A DNA stretch of 9,731 bases. Source: Pseudomonadota bacterium (lineage in GTDB: Bacteria; Pseudomonadota; Alphaproteobacteria; Rhizobiales; Hyphomicrobiaceae). The stretch lies in contig JAKAML010000028.1 of assembly GCA_021812845.1 (NCBI GenBank), positions 1 through 9,731 of the forward strand, in the 5' to 3' direction. The notes under the pieces were generated by a model. The model saw only the letters and a program-made list of their open reading frames with translations. It was not told where the DNA came from and ran no database searches. The stretch's first letter is position 1. The number at the start of each line of letters is the position of its first letter. The translations under genes and the position numbers were made by a program. Shown piece after piece: positions 1 to 6,839 of the stretch.

Positions 1-149
1 TCCATGAGCCCGACCATGAAGCCGGTGGCGAACACGGTCGGCATCACGGCGAACTCGGGCGCCTCGGGGTAGAGGTGCGGCACCGTCTTGTCGGCCGGAA
101 CGCGGTACTCGAACAGCACCTTGGCGCCGGGCTTCAATGTATCTTGCAT
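1..149 (-). CDS. FlK-like hot-dog thioesterase, N-terminal part only (runs off the left edge)
   Basis: The first 49 residues of a thioesterase family protein are visible and the rest lies outside the window. The segment from about residue 19 to 49 (VPADKTVPHLYPEAPEF, then VMPTVFATGFMVGLM) is typical of small acyl-CoA thioesterases related to fluoroacetyl-CoA thioesterase FlK, which have a hot-dog fold and act as dimers in the cytoplasm. FlK uses Thr42, Glu50 and His76. Here Thr42 is present, and the split last codon begins GA, which fits Glu (or Asp) at residue 50; the histidine would be outside the window. The ATG start is preceded by AGGA about 10 nt upstream. The gene follows the unknown secreted protein by 72 nt on the same strand and could be in the same transcript as nuoABC. 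The natural substrate cannot be told; most relatives are general acyl-CoA hydrolases rather than defluorinating enzymes. Confidence 0.8.
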   Translation of the reverse strand, partial: MQDTLKPGAKVLFEYRVPADKTVPHLYPEAPEFAVMPTVFATGFMVGLM

Positions 150-221
150 CGCGCCTGATCCTGCTCGTTCTCGCGGCATCGAGGGATCGTGTTCGATCCC
201 GGCCGCCAAAGACCTCTGCTA

Positions 222-695
222 CTACCGCCCACCCTGCATCTCGAACCCCAGCGATCCCTTCCCGATCTGCAGACCGCGCGGACGGCACTCCTTGGCCGTC
301 GCCGAAGGAATATCCCGACCCAGATCGATCCGTTGCGTGGCCTCGTGGCTGCACGCCGGGTTCTCGGCGCTTCTGCCGGGCGACAGCGGTGATTTCGCGG
401 CGGCGGCACTCATGGTCTTTGCATCGACATCGAGGTTCAGGGCCGGCGACCCCGCAGGCATGGCCGTGAGGTCGCCGACCTCGAACTGATCCGCGGTCGG
501 CGGTCCGCCGGCCGCCGCCGGTGCCGTGCCCCTCTGAGACTTGGACTTACCCGGCTCTTGGGCAGAGGCCGAGGTGCCTGAAAGAAGGCAAGCCAGCGCG
601 AGACAGAGGCCCATCCACGATGGGCGGTACGCGGTGTCCCGCCGCGACGGGGAGCGCGTGCCCGTGTCGAGCGACCTGCGCGTAGCCAGCTTCAC
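222..695 (-). CDS. Small secreted protein of unknown function, translationally coupled to nuoC
   Basis: I do not recognise this 157-aa protein. Its GTG start overlaps the nuoC stop as GTGA, and AGGAGG stands 6 nt upstream of the GTG, inside the end of nuoC. This is one of the best ribosome binding sites in the window and is the main reason to believe the gene. The N-terminus is Arg-rich (residues 6-24). A hydrophobic stretch follows at about 29-42, then ASA-QEPG, a good signal peptidase I site after residue 45, so the mature protein of about 112 residues should be periplasmic. An internal ATG at 614 would give a shorter signal peptide but has no ribosome binding site. The mature part is rich in Ala, Pro, Gly and Ser and probably largely disordered, with two cysteines (115 and 137) that could form a disulfide. 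No domain is apparent. The gene sits where nuoD is usually found. Confidence 0.6.
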   Translation of the reverse strand: MKLATRRSLDTGTRSPSRRDTAYRPSWMGLCLALACLLSGTSASAQEPGKSKSQRGTAPAAAGGPPTADQFEVGDLTAMPAGSPALNLDVDAKTMSAAAAKSPLSPGRSAENPACSHEATQRIDLGRDIPSATAKECRPRGLQIGKGSLGFEMQGGR

Positions 696-1327
696 GCCTT
701 CCCTCCTGCCGGCCCGCCGCCCGCCTTCTCGTCGCCGGGGAGCACGTAGTCGGTGCCCTCCCAGGGGCTTTCGAAGTCGAAGGCGCGGAATTCCTGCGTC
801 AGCTTCACCGGCTCGTAGACGACGCGCTTCTTCTCGTCGTCGTAGCGAACCTCGACGTAGCCCGTGAGGGGGAAGTCTTTCCGGAGCGGATGGCCCTGGA
901 AGCCGTAGTCGGTCAGGAGCCGGCGCAGATCCGGGTGTCCCGAGAACAGGATGCCGTACATGTCGTAGGCCTCCCGCTCGTACCAGTTGGCGGCCGAGAA
1001 CACCTCGCAGGCGGAGGCGACCGGCGTCGCCTCGTCGGTCGTGGTCTTGACGCGGATGCGCTGGTTGGTGCGCGGCGACAGCAGGTGATAGACGACGTCG
1101 AACCGCTCCGTCCGCGCCGGCCAGTCGACGCCGCAGAGGTCGATCAGCACTTCGAACCGGCAGCGGCCGTCGTCGCGCAGGAACTTGAGCGTCTTGATGA
1201 TCTGGTCGCGCGGCACCTCGATCGTCAGCTCGCCGTGGGCGACACGGCTCGCGAGCAGCAGCGGCCCAAGCTTCGGCACGAGGTGCACCAGGAGATCATC
1301 CGGCGTCGTTTCGGCAGTCAAGGCCAT
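692..1327 (-). CDS. nuoC: NADH-quinone oxidoreductase subunit C (complex I 30-kDa subunit)
   Basis: This 211-aa protein is the NuoC subunit of respiratory complex I. It lies in the hydrophilic arm, contacts NuoD and NuoB, and carries no cofactor. The diagnostic 30-kDa signature is at about residues 117-138: [20 protein letters not shown], followed by [17 protein letters not shown]. The C-terminal tail [13 protein letters not shown] (179-191) is also typical of alphaproteobacterial NuoC. It is a separate subunit, not the NuoCD fusion found in enterobacteria. The ATG at 1327 was chosen because homology begins there and GGAGG lies about 11 nt upstream; the open frame extends further upstream without homology. 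It follows nuoB after 86 nt, and its stop overlaps the next gene by 4 nt. The Gly/Ala-rich last ten residues look like a disordered tail. Confidence 0.96.
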   Translation of the reverse strand: MALTAETTPDDLLVHLVPKLGPLLLASRVAHGELTIEVPRDQIIKTLKFLRDDGRCRFEVLIDLCGVDWPARTERFDVVYHLLSPRTNQRIRVKTTTDEATPVASACEVFSAANWYEREAYDMYGILFSGHPDLRRLLTDYGFQGHPLRKDFPLTGYVEVRYDDEKKRVVYEPVKLTQEFRAFDFESPWEGTDYVLPGDEKAGGGPAGGKA

Positions 1328-1413
1328 GACCCACTCATCCTCCCCGACCCGTCGGCCGTGCCACCCGATCCGGCGTCGCCCGATCGTCCGCGGCTGCCGG
1401 CGGGCGCCTTCCC

Positions 1414-1998
1414 TCAGCGCTCGATGGTGCCCGTGCGCCGGATCTTCCTCTGCAGCAGCAGCACGCCGTAGAGCAGCGCCTCCGCCGTGGGAGGACAGCC
1501 CGGCACGTAGATGTCGACCGGAACGATGCGGTCGCAGCCGCGCACCACGGCATAGGAATAGTGGTAGTAGCCGCCGCCGTTGGCGCACGAGCCCATCGAG
1601 ATCACGTAGCGCGGCTCGGGCATCTGGTCGTAGACCTTGCGCAATGCCGGCGCCATCTTGTTGGTCAGCGTGCCGGCGACGATCATGACGTCGGACTGGC
1701 GGGGGCTCGCGCGCGGAGCGAAGCCGAAGCGCTCGAGGTCATAGCGCGGCATCGACGCCTGCATCATCTCGACCGCGCAGCAGGCGAGCCCGAACGTCAT
1801 CCACATCAGGGAGCCGGTGCGGGCCCAGTTGATCAGGTCGTCGGTCGAGGTGACGAGGAAGCCCTTGTCGGCGAGCTCGTTCGAGATCTCGCTGAAGTAG
1901 GGGTCGCCGGGCTTGACGAGACCCGAGCCGCCCGCGGCGGCGCCGGCGCCCTCCTTGGCCGTGTCACGCTGGAACTCCGGCGGAACGATCAATCCCAT
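1414..1998 (-). CDS. nuoB: NADH-quinone oxidoreductase subunit B (complex I, binds Fe-S cluster N2)
   Basis: This 194-aa protein is NuoB (PSST), the complex I subunit that holds the terminal [4Fe-4S] cluster N2 and passes electrons to quinone at the interface with NuoD. All four cluster ligands are visible: the adjacent pair Cys73-Cys74 in GLACCAVEM, Cys138 in MGSCANGGG, and Cys168 in [14 protein letters not shown]. The stretch [19 protein letters not shown] (85-103) is also strongly conserved. The N-terminal 30 residues are a variable Gly/Ala-rich extension common in alphaproteobacteria. The start overlaps the end of nuoA by 10 nt, implying translational coupling, with AAGGG about 9 nt upstream. 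The gene looks intact and functional. Confidence 0.97.
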   Translation of the reverse strand: MGLIVPPEFQRDTAKEGAGAAAGGSGLVKPGDPYFSEISNELADKGFLVTSTDDLINWARTGSLMWMTFGLACCAVEMMQASMPRYDLERFGFAPRASPRQSDVMIVAGTLTNKMAPALRKVYDQMPEPRYVISMGSCANGGGYYHYSYAVVRGCDRIVPVDIYVPGCPPTAEALLYGVLLLQRKIRRTGTIER

Positions 1999-2354
1999 TC
2001 GAGCGCGCCCTTCTTCCACTCGTAGACGAAGCCGATGGTCAGCACGGCGAGGAAGATCATCATCGACCAGAACCCGTAGATGCCGACCTCCTTGAACGCC
2101 ACCGCCCATGGGAACAGGAAGGCGATCTCGAGGTCGAAGATGATGAACAGGATCGAGACCAGATAGAACCGCACGTCGAACTTCATGCGCGCGTCGTCGA
2201 AGGCATTGAAGCCGCATTCGTAGGCCGACACCTTCTCGGGGTCGGGATTCCTGACCGCGATCAGGAACGGCGCGGACATCAGCGCGATGCCGATCCCCAG
2301 GCAGACGCCCAGGAAGACCACGATCGGCAGGTAGTCGAGGAGAAACTGGTTCAT
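1989..2354 (-). CDS. nuoA: NADH-quinone oxidoreductase subunit A (complex I membrane subunit)
   Basis: This 121-aa protein is NuoA (ND3), a three-helix inner-membrane subunit at the junction of the membrane and peripheral arms of complex I, next to the quinone site. Predicted membrane helices lie at about residues 8-32, 63-85 and 94-113. The diagnostic loop between helices 1 and 2 is present: [20 protein letters not shown] (45-64), with the conserved Cys47. The [11 protein letters not shown] motif (73-83) carries the conserved Asp74 and Glu76. The ATG at 2354 is preceded by GAGG at close spacing. It is the first gene of the nuoABC run and its end overlaps nuoB by 10 nt. The open frame continues upstream of the ATG without similarity, so the later start is preferred. 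Confidence 0.97.
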   Translation of the reverse strand: MNQFLLDYLPIVVFLGVCLGIGIALMSAPFLIAVRNPDPEKVSAYECGFNAFDDARMKFDVRFYLVSILFIIFDLEIAFLFPWAVAFKEVGIYGFWSMMIFLAVLTIGFVYEWKKGALEWD

Positions 2355-2384
2355 TGAGCCTCGGCGGCGCCGCTGGGACGCCCT

Positions 2385-2420
2385 TTGCTGCCCGGAACGC
2401 CCGTTGCTGCCCGGAACGCC
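2385..2420. repeat. 17-bp direct repeat in the nuoA leader
   Basis: The sequence TTGCTGCCCGGAACGCC occurs twice without mismatch, at 2385-2401 and 2404-2420, separated by 2 nt (period 19 nt). It lies 31 nt upstream of the nuoA start codon and downstream of the candidate nuo promoter, so it would be in the 5' untranslated leader. Tandem sites about two helical turns apart can be operator sites, but a simple local duplication would look the same. Confidence 0.75.
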
Positions 2421-2475
2421 ATGGGAACGAATGCCGACGGTGGCGCCGGGCATTCGGAGGCGCGTCGGTGGTCTG

Positions 2476-2504
2476 GTGTTAGCCCACGGCCCCGCGCCGC
2501 GCAA
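2476..2504 (-). promoter_or_regulatory. Candidate promoter for nuoABC
   Basis: On the minus strand TTGCGC (2499-2504) and TAACAC (2476-2481) are separated by exactly 17 nt and resemble sigma-70 -35 and -10 elements, with only about three matches each. Transcription would start near 2469, giving a leader of about 115 nt that contains the 17-bp repeat. The placement, between the end of the upstream gene and nuoA, is sensible, but the match is weak. Confidence 0.3.
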
Positions 2505-2618
2505 CCCGCTCGCGCCCAAAGACGGACGCCCGCCGGCGGCCGACCTCCGAGGCGACCGAGATTCCATTCTCGCCCGTCCCGGTCGGCGCGGACGGCGCAG
2601 CGCCGATGGGCCGGCCGC

Positions 2619-3887
2619 CTACCGCCCGGCGCGGCGGGCGGCCGCGATCTCGTCGAAGACGGCGGCGAACTCGACCGCCCCCGGCCGCTTCTCGTTCTCG
2701 TCCATGCGGCTCTCGAGGGCGGCCAGAAGCTCGGCCGAGGTCTTGCCGCGCACGATGGTGTTGCGCTCGTAGCCGCCGCGAGCGAAGAAATTGACCGTCG
2801 GCACGTCGAGACCCGCAGGCAGCATCATCTCGAGGCCGGTGCCGGGTCCGGCGAGGTTCATGAGTTCCATCTCGACCGGCTTCAGGCCGGTGCGGCCGGC
2901 CTTGCGCGCCTCCTGCATGATGCCGTCGAGCTTGATGACCTGCAGCCATGGCCCGACGTCGCCGTCGAGATTGAGCGCGTGGATGCCGTAGCCGCGCGGC
3001 GTCCTGGCGAGGGCCTGGTGCCGCTCCCAGTCGTAGGGCACCGATTTCGCCGTCTTGACCATGACCTTGAGGCTCGCGACCTTGCCGCGCAGCGCCGTCC
3101 GCCGCCTGCCGTCGAGGCCCGGCCGCAACGCCATCCGCTGAAGCCGCTCGACGAACGCCGTTCCGTGCTTGGCGATCTCGTTGACGGAGTTGGCGTGCAG
3201 GAGCTGCGCGTATCCGAGGGCGGAGGAGATCGCCGTCCCCTTCTTCGTGATCGGGTTGATGCCGGCCTGCATGTCGGCCGTGCCCTGGCCGCCGGTCTCG
3301 AGCGCGTAGACGCGGACCACCTGCTCTTTCGTCAGACCGAGTGCCAGCGCCTCGCGGGCATAGCGCAGCTTGAACTCGCGCTCGGTGACGCGCTCGGGCT
3401 CGAACTTGTAGTGCTCCTTGGCGGCGGCGAGAAAATCCGCCACCGTCGGCAGCGGCTGGGCCGGCTCCTTCGGCCCGTCGTCGCGCGACTGGAACGCGGC
3501 CCAGGCCTTCTGCACCTCGCTCGACAGCTTCGGGCCCTTGTACTCCGGCGGGTAGGCGAGGACGTAGTCGTCGCGGGTCAGCACCTCGCCGGCCGACTTC
3601 TTGCGCTTGCGGATGGCCCGCTTGTCCGAGCATTCGCGCCAGAACTTGTCGGTCTCGAAGTCGAAGACGGTGCGGGCAGACACGTAGGCCTCGAACTCGC
3701 GTCGCTGACGGCCGTCGAGGGTCGCGGCGAACTCGGCGGTGTCGCTCGCGCCGGCCGCCGTTCGAGCTCCCGGCGCACCGAGAACCAGTGCCGACGCCAG
3801 CAGGACCACAGCGCGCCGCACGGCGCCGCGGCGGGCTTCCCCCCGCGTGGCGGCGGATCCGACAGGTCGTGCAGCGATCGGCCCCAT
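2619..3887 (-). CDS. Secreted lysozyme/lytic-transglycosylase-fold-like protein
   Basis: This 422-aa protein starts with an Arg-rich segment, a hydrophobic stretch at about residues 25-40 and a likely signal peptidase I site at AGA-SD (47/48), so it should be periplasmic. Residues 190-232 resemble the catalytic region of SLT-type lytic transglycosylases. Glu197 in YALETGG matches the catalytic Glu of the ES/TGG motif, and SSALGYAQLL (221-230) matches the downstream S-x-x-GxxQL motif. Such enzymes cut the glycan strands of peptidoglycan. The rest is not the usual family layout: an alpha-helical, charged N-terminal part (50-180) and a C-terminal region with TVNFFARGGYERN (364-376) that I cannot assign. 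The start at 3887 is preferred over the upstream ATG at 3911 because AGGAGG lies 8 nt before it. It is on the same strand as nuoA, 264 nt upstream of it, and divergent from the Nudix gene. The enzymatic role is inferred from the short motif only. Confidence 0.7.
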   Translation of the reverse strand: MGPIAARPVGSAATRGEARRGAVRRAVVLLASALVLGAPGARTAAGASDTAEFAATLDGRQRREFEAYVSARTVFDFETDKFWRECSDKRAIRKRKKSAGEVLTRDDYVLAYPPEYKGPKLSSEVQKAWAAFQSRDDGPKEPAQPLPTVADFLAAAKEHYKFEPERVTEREFKLRYAREALALGLTKEQVVRVYALETGGQGTADMQAGINPITKKGTAISSALGYAQLLHANSVNEIAKHGTAFVERLQRMALRPGLDGRRRTALRGKVASLKVMVKTAKSVPYDWERHQALARTPRGYGIHALNLDGDVGPWLQVIKLDGIMQEARKAGRTGLKPVEMELMNLAGPGTGLEMMLPAGLDVPTVNFFARGGYERNTIVRGKTSAELLAALESRMDENEKRPGAVEFAAVFDEIAAARRAGR

Positions 3888-3985
3888 GGTCCAGCCTCCT
3901 AGCCATCTCATCGAGCGGCCGGCTTCCCGGCGGGGAATTGGCAGCGCATTCGACCATCCCCTTCCAACGCCATCCCGTCGACGAA

Positions 3986-3991
3986 AGTCAA
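3986..3991 (-). promoter_or_regulatory. Candidate -35 element for the secreted lysozyme-fold-like gene
   Basis: On the minus strand CTTGACT, a good sigma-70 -35 sequence, lies about 100 nt upstream of the preferred start codon in the divergent intergenic region. No convincing -10 hexamer stands 16-18 nt downstream (the candidates are GTTGGA-like), so only the -35 is marked. Confidence 0.25.
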
Positions 3992-4095
3992 GAGATCGGG
4001 TGTTTTGATGTCACGGGCCCCCCTGGACAGCGCCGGGCGCTGCGGCAGCCGGCGAGACGGTCAATCCGGACGGGCGTGCTCAGCGGCCCGGAGAC

Positions 4096-4104
4096 TGCTA
4101 CACT
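4096..4104 (+). promoter_or_regulatory. Candidate extended -10 for the Nudix gene, implying a leaderless mRNA
   Basis: TGCTACACT fits an extended -10 element (TGn followed by TACACT). With normal spacing the transcript would begin at 4111, which is the A of the Nudix ATG. There is no Shine-Dalgarno sequence just upstream of that ATG, which fits a leaderless message. No good -35 is visible, as is often true for extended -10 promoters. Confidence 0.35.
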
Positions 4105-4110
4105 CCGTCC

Positions 4111-4887
4111 ATGTCGTTCACCAGCGATTCCACCCGTGCGGCCTCGACGCCCGGACCTGTTTCGGGCATTGCGCCGACCGAGGGCCCAGCGGACGGGACG
4201 AGCCTCGGCGACGTCGCGCGCCACGGCGCGGCCTTCCGGGTCCGCGCCCTCGCGGCGCTCCACCGGACGCCGTCCGGGGCCGTGCGTGACGGCGCCACGG
4301 TCCGGGGGGACATCCCCGCTGCCCCGCCGAGCGATTTCGACCTCAATCCCGGCCTCTTCGCCGAGCTGGCGGTAGCCCATCCCGATGCCCCGCCGCCGGT
4401 GCCGGCCTCGGTGCTCGTCGCCATCGTCGACCGCGATCCCTTGACCGTGCTGTTGACGCAGCGCACCGACAGGTTGCAGAGCCATGCCGGCCAGATCGCC
4501 TTTCCCGGCGGCAAGATCGATCCCGGCGATCGGGATCCCCTGGCCGCCGCCCTGCGCGAGGCCGACGAGGAGATCGGCCTCGACCCCACGCTCGTCGAGC
4601 CGCTCGGCTACCTCGACCGCTATCGCACGAGCACCGGCTACATCGTCCATCCGGTCGTGGCGCTGGTCGTGCCGACATTCACCCTCAGGCCCAATCCGCG
4701 CGAGGTCGCAGACGTCTTCGAGGTGCCGCTCGCGTTCCTGATGGATCCGCGCAACCATCACCGCCGAAGTCGCCTCTGGCAGGGCCGCGAGCGGCACTTC
4801 TACGCGATGCCGTTCGGCGAGCGCTTCATCTGGGGCGCGACGGCGGGCATGATCCGGAACATGCATCAGAGGCTGTTCGTCGGATGA
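4111..4887 (+). CDS. Nudix hydrolase, CoA pyrophosphatase type (NudL/YeaB-like)
   Basis: This 258-aa protein belongs to the Nudix subfamily that cleaves coenzyme A and acyl-CoA derivatives to 3',5'-ADP and (acyl-)phosphopantetheine in the cytoplasm. The CoA-specific motif is at 113-134: VLLTQRTDRLQSHAGQIAF followed by PGG. It runs directly into the metal-binding Nudix box, ending READEEIGL (149-157). The first acidic residue of the box is Asp, and the loop is one residue longer than the canonical GX5EX7REUXEEXGU spacing, which fits this subfamily. The N-terminal 95 residues are a Pro/Ala-rich extension with less conservation. No ribosome binding site precedes the ATG; see the candidate leaderless promoter. 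The stop overlaps the next gene as ATGA. Its neighbours are the DUF6111-like gene and cca, an order I associate with alphaproteobacteria. Substrate preference is inferred from the subfamily motif. Confidence 0.9.
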   Translation: MSFTSDSTRAASTPGPVSGIAPTEGPADGTSLGDVARHGAAFRVRALAALHRTPSGAVRDGATVRGDIPAAPPSDFDLNPGLFAELAVAHPDAPPPVPASVLVAIVDRDPLTVLLTQRTDRLQSHAGQIAFPGGKIDPGDRDPLAAALREADEEIGLDPTLVEPLGYLDRYRTSTGYIVHPVVALVVPTFTLRPNPREVADVFEVPLAFLMDPRNHHRRSRLWQGRERHFYAMPFGERFIWGATAGMIRNMHQRLFVG

Positions 4888-5150
4888 TCCGAATAATCGT
4901 CGAGAACGTGCTGCTGTTCCTCGCGCCGACCGTCTGCTACCTGGTCTACGTCGCCCTGACGCGCCCCGACGCCAAGGGCGGCGTGGCGGCGCTCGACGAT
5001 GCGCCGCTGATCTGGCTGTTCGCGGCCGGCGCCGCATTGGTGCTCGTCACGCTCTTGTTCTTCAGCTCGACGTCCGGCGGGTTGCCCGGCCAGAGCTACC
5101 AGCCCCCGGTCATCAAGGACGGCCGCATCGAGCCGGGCCGCATCAAATAG
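4884..5150 (+). CDS. Small inner-membrane protein, DUF6111-like
   Basis: This 88-aa protein has two hydrophobic segments, at about residues 4-26 and 42-60, and a conserved C-terminal tail (SYQPPVIKDGRIEPGRIK, 71-88) that should lie outside the membrane. It matches my recollection of DUF6111, a family of uncharacterised alphaproteobacterial membrane proteins encoded between a Nudix hydrolase gene and the CCA-adding enzyme gene; the family name is from memory. The ATG overlaps the Nudix stop by 4 nt (ATGA), so translation is probably coupled, and cca follows after 20 nt. Function is unknown. The context suggests co-expression with CoA/nucleotide clean-up and tRNA maturation, but that alone does not establish a role. 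Confidence 0.88.
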   Translation: MIRIIVENVLLFLAPTVCYLVYVALTRPDAKGGVAALDDAPLIWLFAAGAALVLVTLLFFSSTSGGLPGQSYQPPVIKDGRIEPGRIK

Positions 5151-5170
5151 GCCCGAGGCCGAGCCACACC

Positions 5171-6445
5171 ATGCCGACCGCTCCCCCGCCTCCCCTGCCA
5201 CGGCTCGACGGCGAGCCCTGGCTCGCGCAGGAAGGCCTGCGGGCCGTGCTCGCGGCGCTGGCCGCCGGCGGGCACGAGGCACGCATCGTCGGCGGCGCGG
5301 TCCGCAACGCGCTCTTCGCGCGTCCGGTGGCCGACATCGACCTCGCCACCCCGGCCCGGCCCGAGGAGGTCATCCGCCTCGCGCGGCAGGCAGGTCTCAC
5401 GGCCGTGCCGACCGGACTGGAGCACGGCACGGTCACGGTCGTCGCGAGCCATACGCCCTACGAGGTTACGACGCTGCGCCGCGACATCGAGACCTTCGGC
5501 CGCCATGCCCGCGTCACTTTCACCACCGACTGGGCCGAAGATGCCGCCCGCCGCGACTTCACGATCAACGCGCTCTACTGCACCGCCGACGGGCGCGTCG
5601 ACGACCCGCTCGGCGGCTGGCCGGACGTGGTGGCGCGGCGCGTGCGCTTCATCGGCGCGGCACGCGACCGCATCCGCGAGGACTACTTGCGCATCCTGAG
5701 GTTCTTCCGCTTCTCCGCCGAGTACGCCGCGGCCGAGCCCGATCCCGACGGCCTCGCCGCGTCGGTCTCCGACTTGGCCGGCATCGACGGCCTGTCGGGC
5801 GAGCGCCTGCGCGCCGAGATGACGAAGCTGCTCGCGGCGCCGCGCGCGGTGCCCGTTCTCGCGACCATGGCGTCGACGGGCATCCTCGAGCGCGTCACGG
5901 GACTGCCTGCCGATGTCGCGGTCCACGCGCGGCTGGCCGCGATCGAGCGCAGCCTCGCCAGGCCGCCGGACGCCATGCTCGCGCTCGCCGCCCTCTACGT
6001 CCGCTCGGCCGCCGGGGCGCAGACGCTGCGCGAGCGGCTGAAGCTCTCGAACGCCGAGGCAGCGACCCTCGCCCTGGCGACCGTGCCGTTCCCGGCGCCC
6101 GGCCTCGCCGCCGGCGCGCCGTCCGACCTGATCCACCTCTACCGCTCGGGCACGGAGGCCTTCATGCAGAGCGCCATGCTCGCCTGGGCGCGCTCCGACC
6201 GACCGGTCGACGATCCCGGCTGGCGGGCCCGGCTCGAGGCAGCCGCCCGCCTCACTCCCCCGGTGCTGCCGGTGCGCGGCGCCGACGTCGTGGCGCTCGG
6301 CGTCGCGGCGGGTCCGGAGGTCGGCCGCGCGCTCAGGGACTTCGAGGACTGGTGGATCGCGGCGGGCTTCCCCGACGACGCCGTGCTCGTCGCCGCGCGC
6401 CTCCGCTCGATCGTCGCGGCGATCGGCGGCGACCACGCTTCCTGA
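5171..6445 (+). CDS. cca: CCA tRNA nucleotidyltransferase (class II)
   Basis: This 424-aa protein adds or repairs the 3'-terminal CCA of tRNAs using CTP and ATP. The nucleotidyltransferase head is clear: IVGGAVRNAL (39-48) contains the GG-x-x-R motif, ADIDLAT (54-60) holds the catalytic Asp55 and Asp57, and RRDFTINALY (127-136) is the following motif. EDYLRILRFFRFSAEY (170-185) corresponds to the nucleobase-selecting neck. GLSGERLRAEMTKLL (207-221) is the next conserved motif. The C-terminal 200 residues are Ala/Leu-rich helices of the tRNA-binding body and tail. No HD phosphohydrolase motif is visible, unlike the E. coli enzyme. The ATG at 5171 has a weak GAGG about 12 nt upstream. It is third in the Nudix - DUF6111 - cca run. 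Confidence 0.95.
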   Translation: MPTAPPPPLPRLDGEPWLAQEGLRAVLAALAAGGHEARIVGGAVRNALFARPVADIDLATPARPEEVIRLARQAGLTAVPTGLEHGTVTVVASHTPYEVTTLRRDIETFGRHARVTFTTDWAEDAARRDFTINALYCTADGRVDDPLGGWPDVVARRVRFIGAARDRIREDYLRILRFFRFSAEYAAAEPDPDGLAASVSDLAGIDGLSGERLRAEMTKLLAAPRAVPVLATMASTGILERVTGLPADVAVHARLAAIERSLARPPDAMLALAALYVRSAAGAQTLRERLKLSNAEAATLALATVPFPAPGLAAGAPSDLIHLYRSGTEAFMQSAMLAWARSDRPVDDPGWRARLEAAARLTPPVLPVRGADVVALGVAAGPEVGRALRDFEDWWIAAGFPDDAVLVAARLRSIVAAIGGDHAS

Positions 6446-6559
6446 CCATGTGCCCCGCCGATCGAGCGCCGCGGAAACCACGTCCGCACGACCGCCTTTT
6501 CCCGCAGCGCCGGGAATGGCATGGTGAATGGATCGTTAAGTCCTGTCCGGGTCGCGCGT

Positions 6560-6796
6560 ATGACAGAGCTGTCCCCCGCCGCCGAGCGCCGCCGGTCGCT
6601 GCGCATCGTCCAGACCGCCTTCGCGGCCATCGCCGGGTCGGCGCTGCTCGCCGGCCTCGCCTTTCACTACGGATGGATCGGCGGCGCGCTGCCGGCCGAG
6701 GATATCGCGGCCGTCTCGCGGGCGTTCCTGATCCTCTCCGTCGCCGACACCGTGATGCTGTTCGCCTGGGAGCGGTTGTTCCCCGCGGCGCGCTAG
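6560..6796 (+). CDS. Two-helix small membrane protein of unknown function
   Basis: I do not recognise this protein. From the ATG at 6560 it has 78 residues. A charged N-terminus (RERRR-like, residues 9-15) is followed by a hydrophobic helix at about 16-38, a short loop, and a second helix at about 52-72, ending in WERLF. An in-frame ATG at 6521 would add 13 residues and has a weak GGGA upstream. The later start is preferred because it gives a more usual N-terminus, but the choice is uncertain. It lies 114 nt after cca and 43 nt before the 314-aa gene on the same strand. The arginines before helix 1 suggest a cytoplasmic N-terminus by the positive-inside rule. Confidence 0.65.
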   Translation: MTELSPAAERRRSLRIVQTAFAAIAGSALLAGLAFHYGWIGGALPAEDIAAVSRAFLILSVADTVMLFAWERLFPAAR

Positions 6797-6839
6797 AAGA
6801 CTGCGGGCCGACAGGCTCGTCAGCGCGGGATCGACGCCG

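Noticed and set aside
88..489. 133-aa open frame on the plus strand at the left end
   Set aside because: It lies opposite the thioesterase and the secreted protein, whose minus-strand frames have good start signals and, for the thioesterase, clear family similarity.
2385..3902. 505-aa open frame on the plus strand
   Set aside because: It is antisense to the secreted lysozyme-fold-like gene, has an Arg/Gly/Asp-rich shadow composition and no ribosome binding site. Long antisense frames are expected at this GC content.
5096..6481. 461-aa open frame on the minus strand
   Set aside because: It is the shadow of the clearly identified cca gene on the opposite strand and shows no recognisable protein features.
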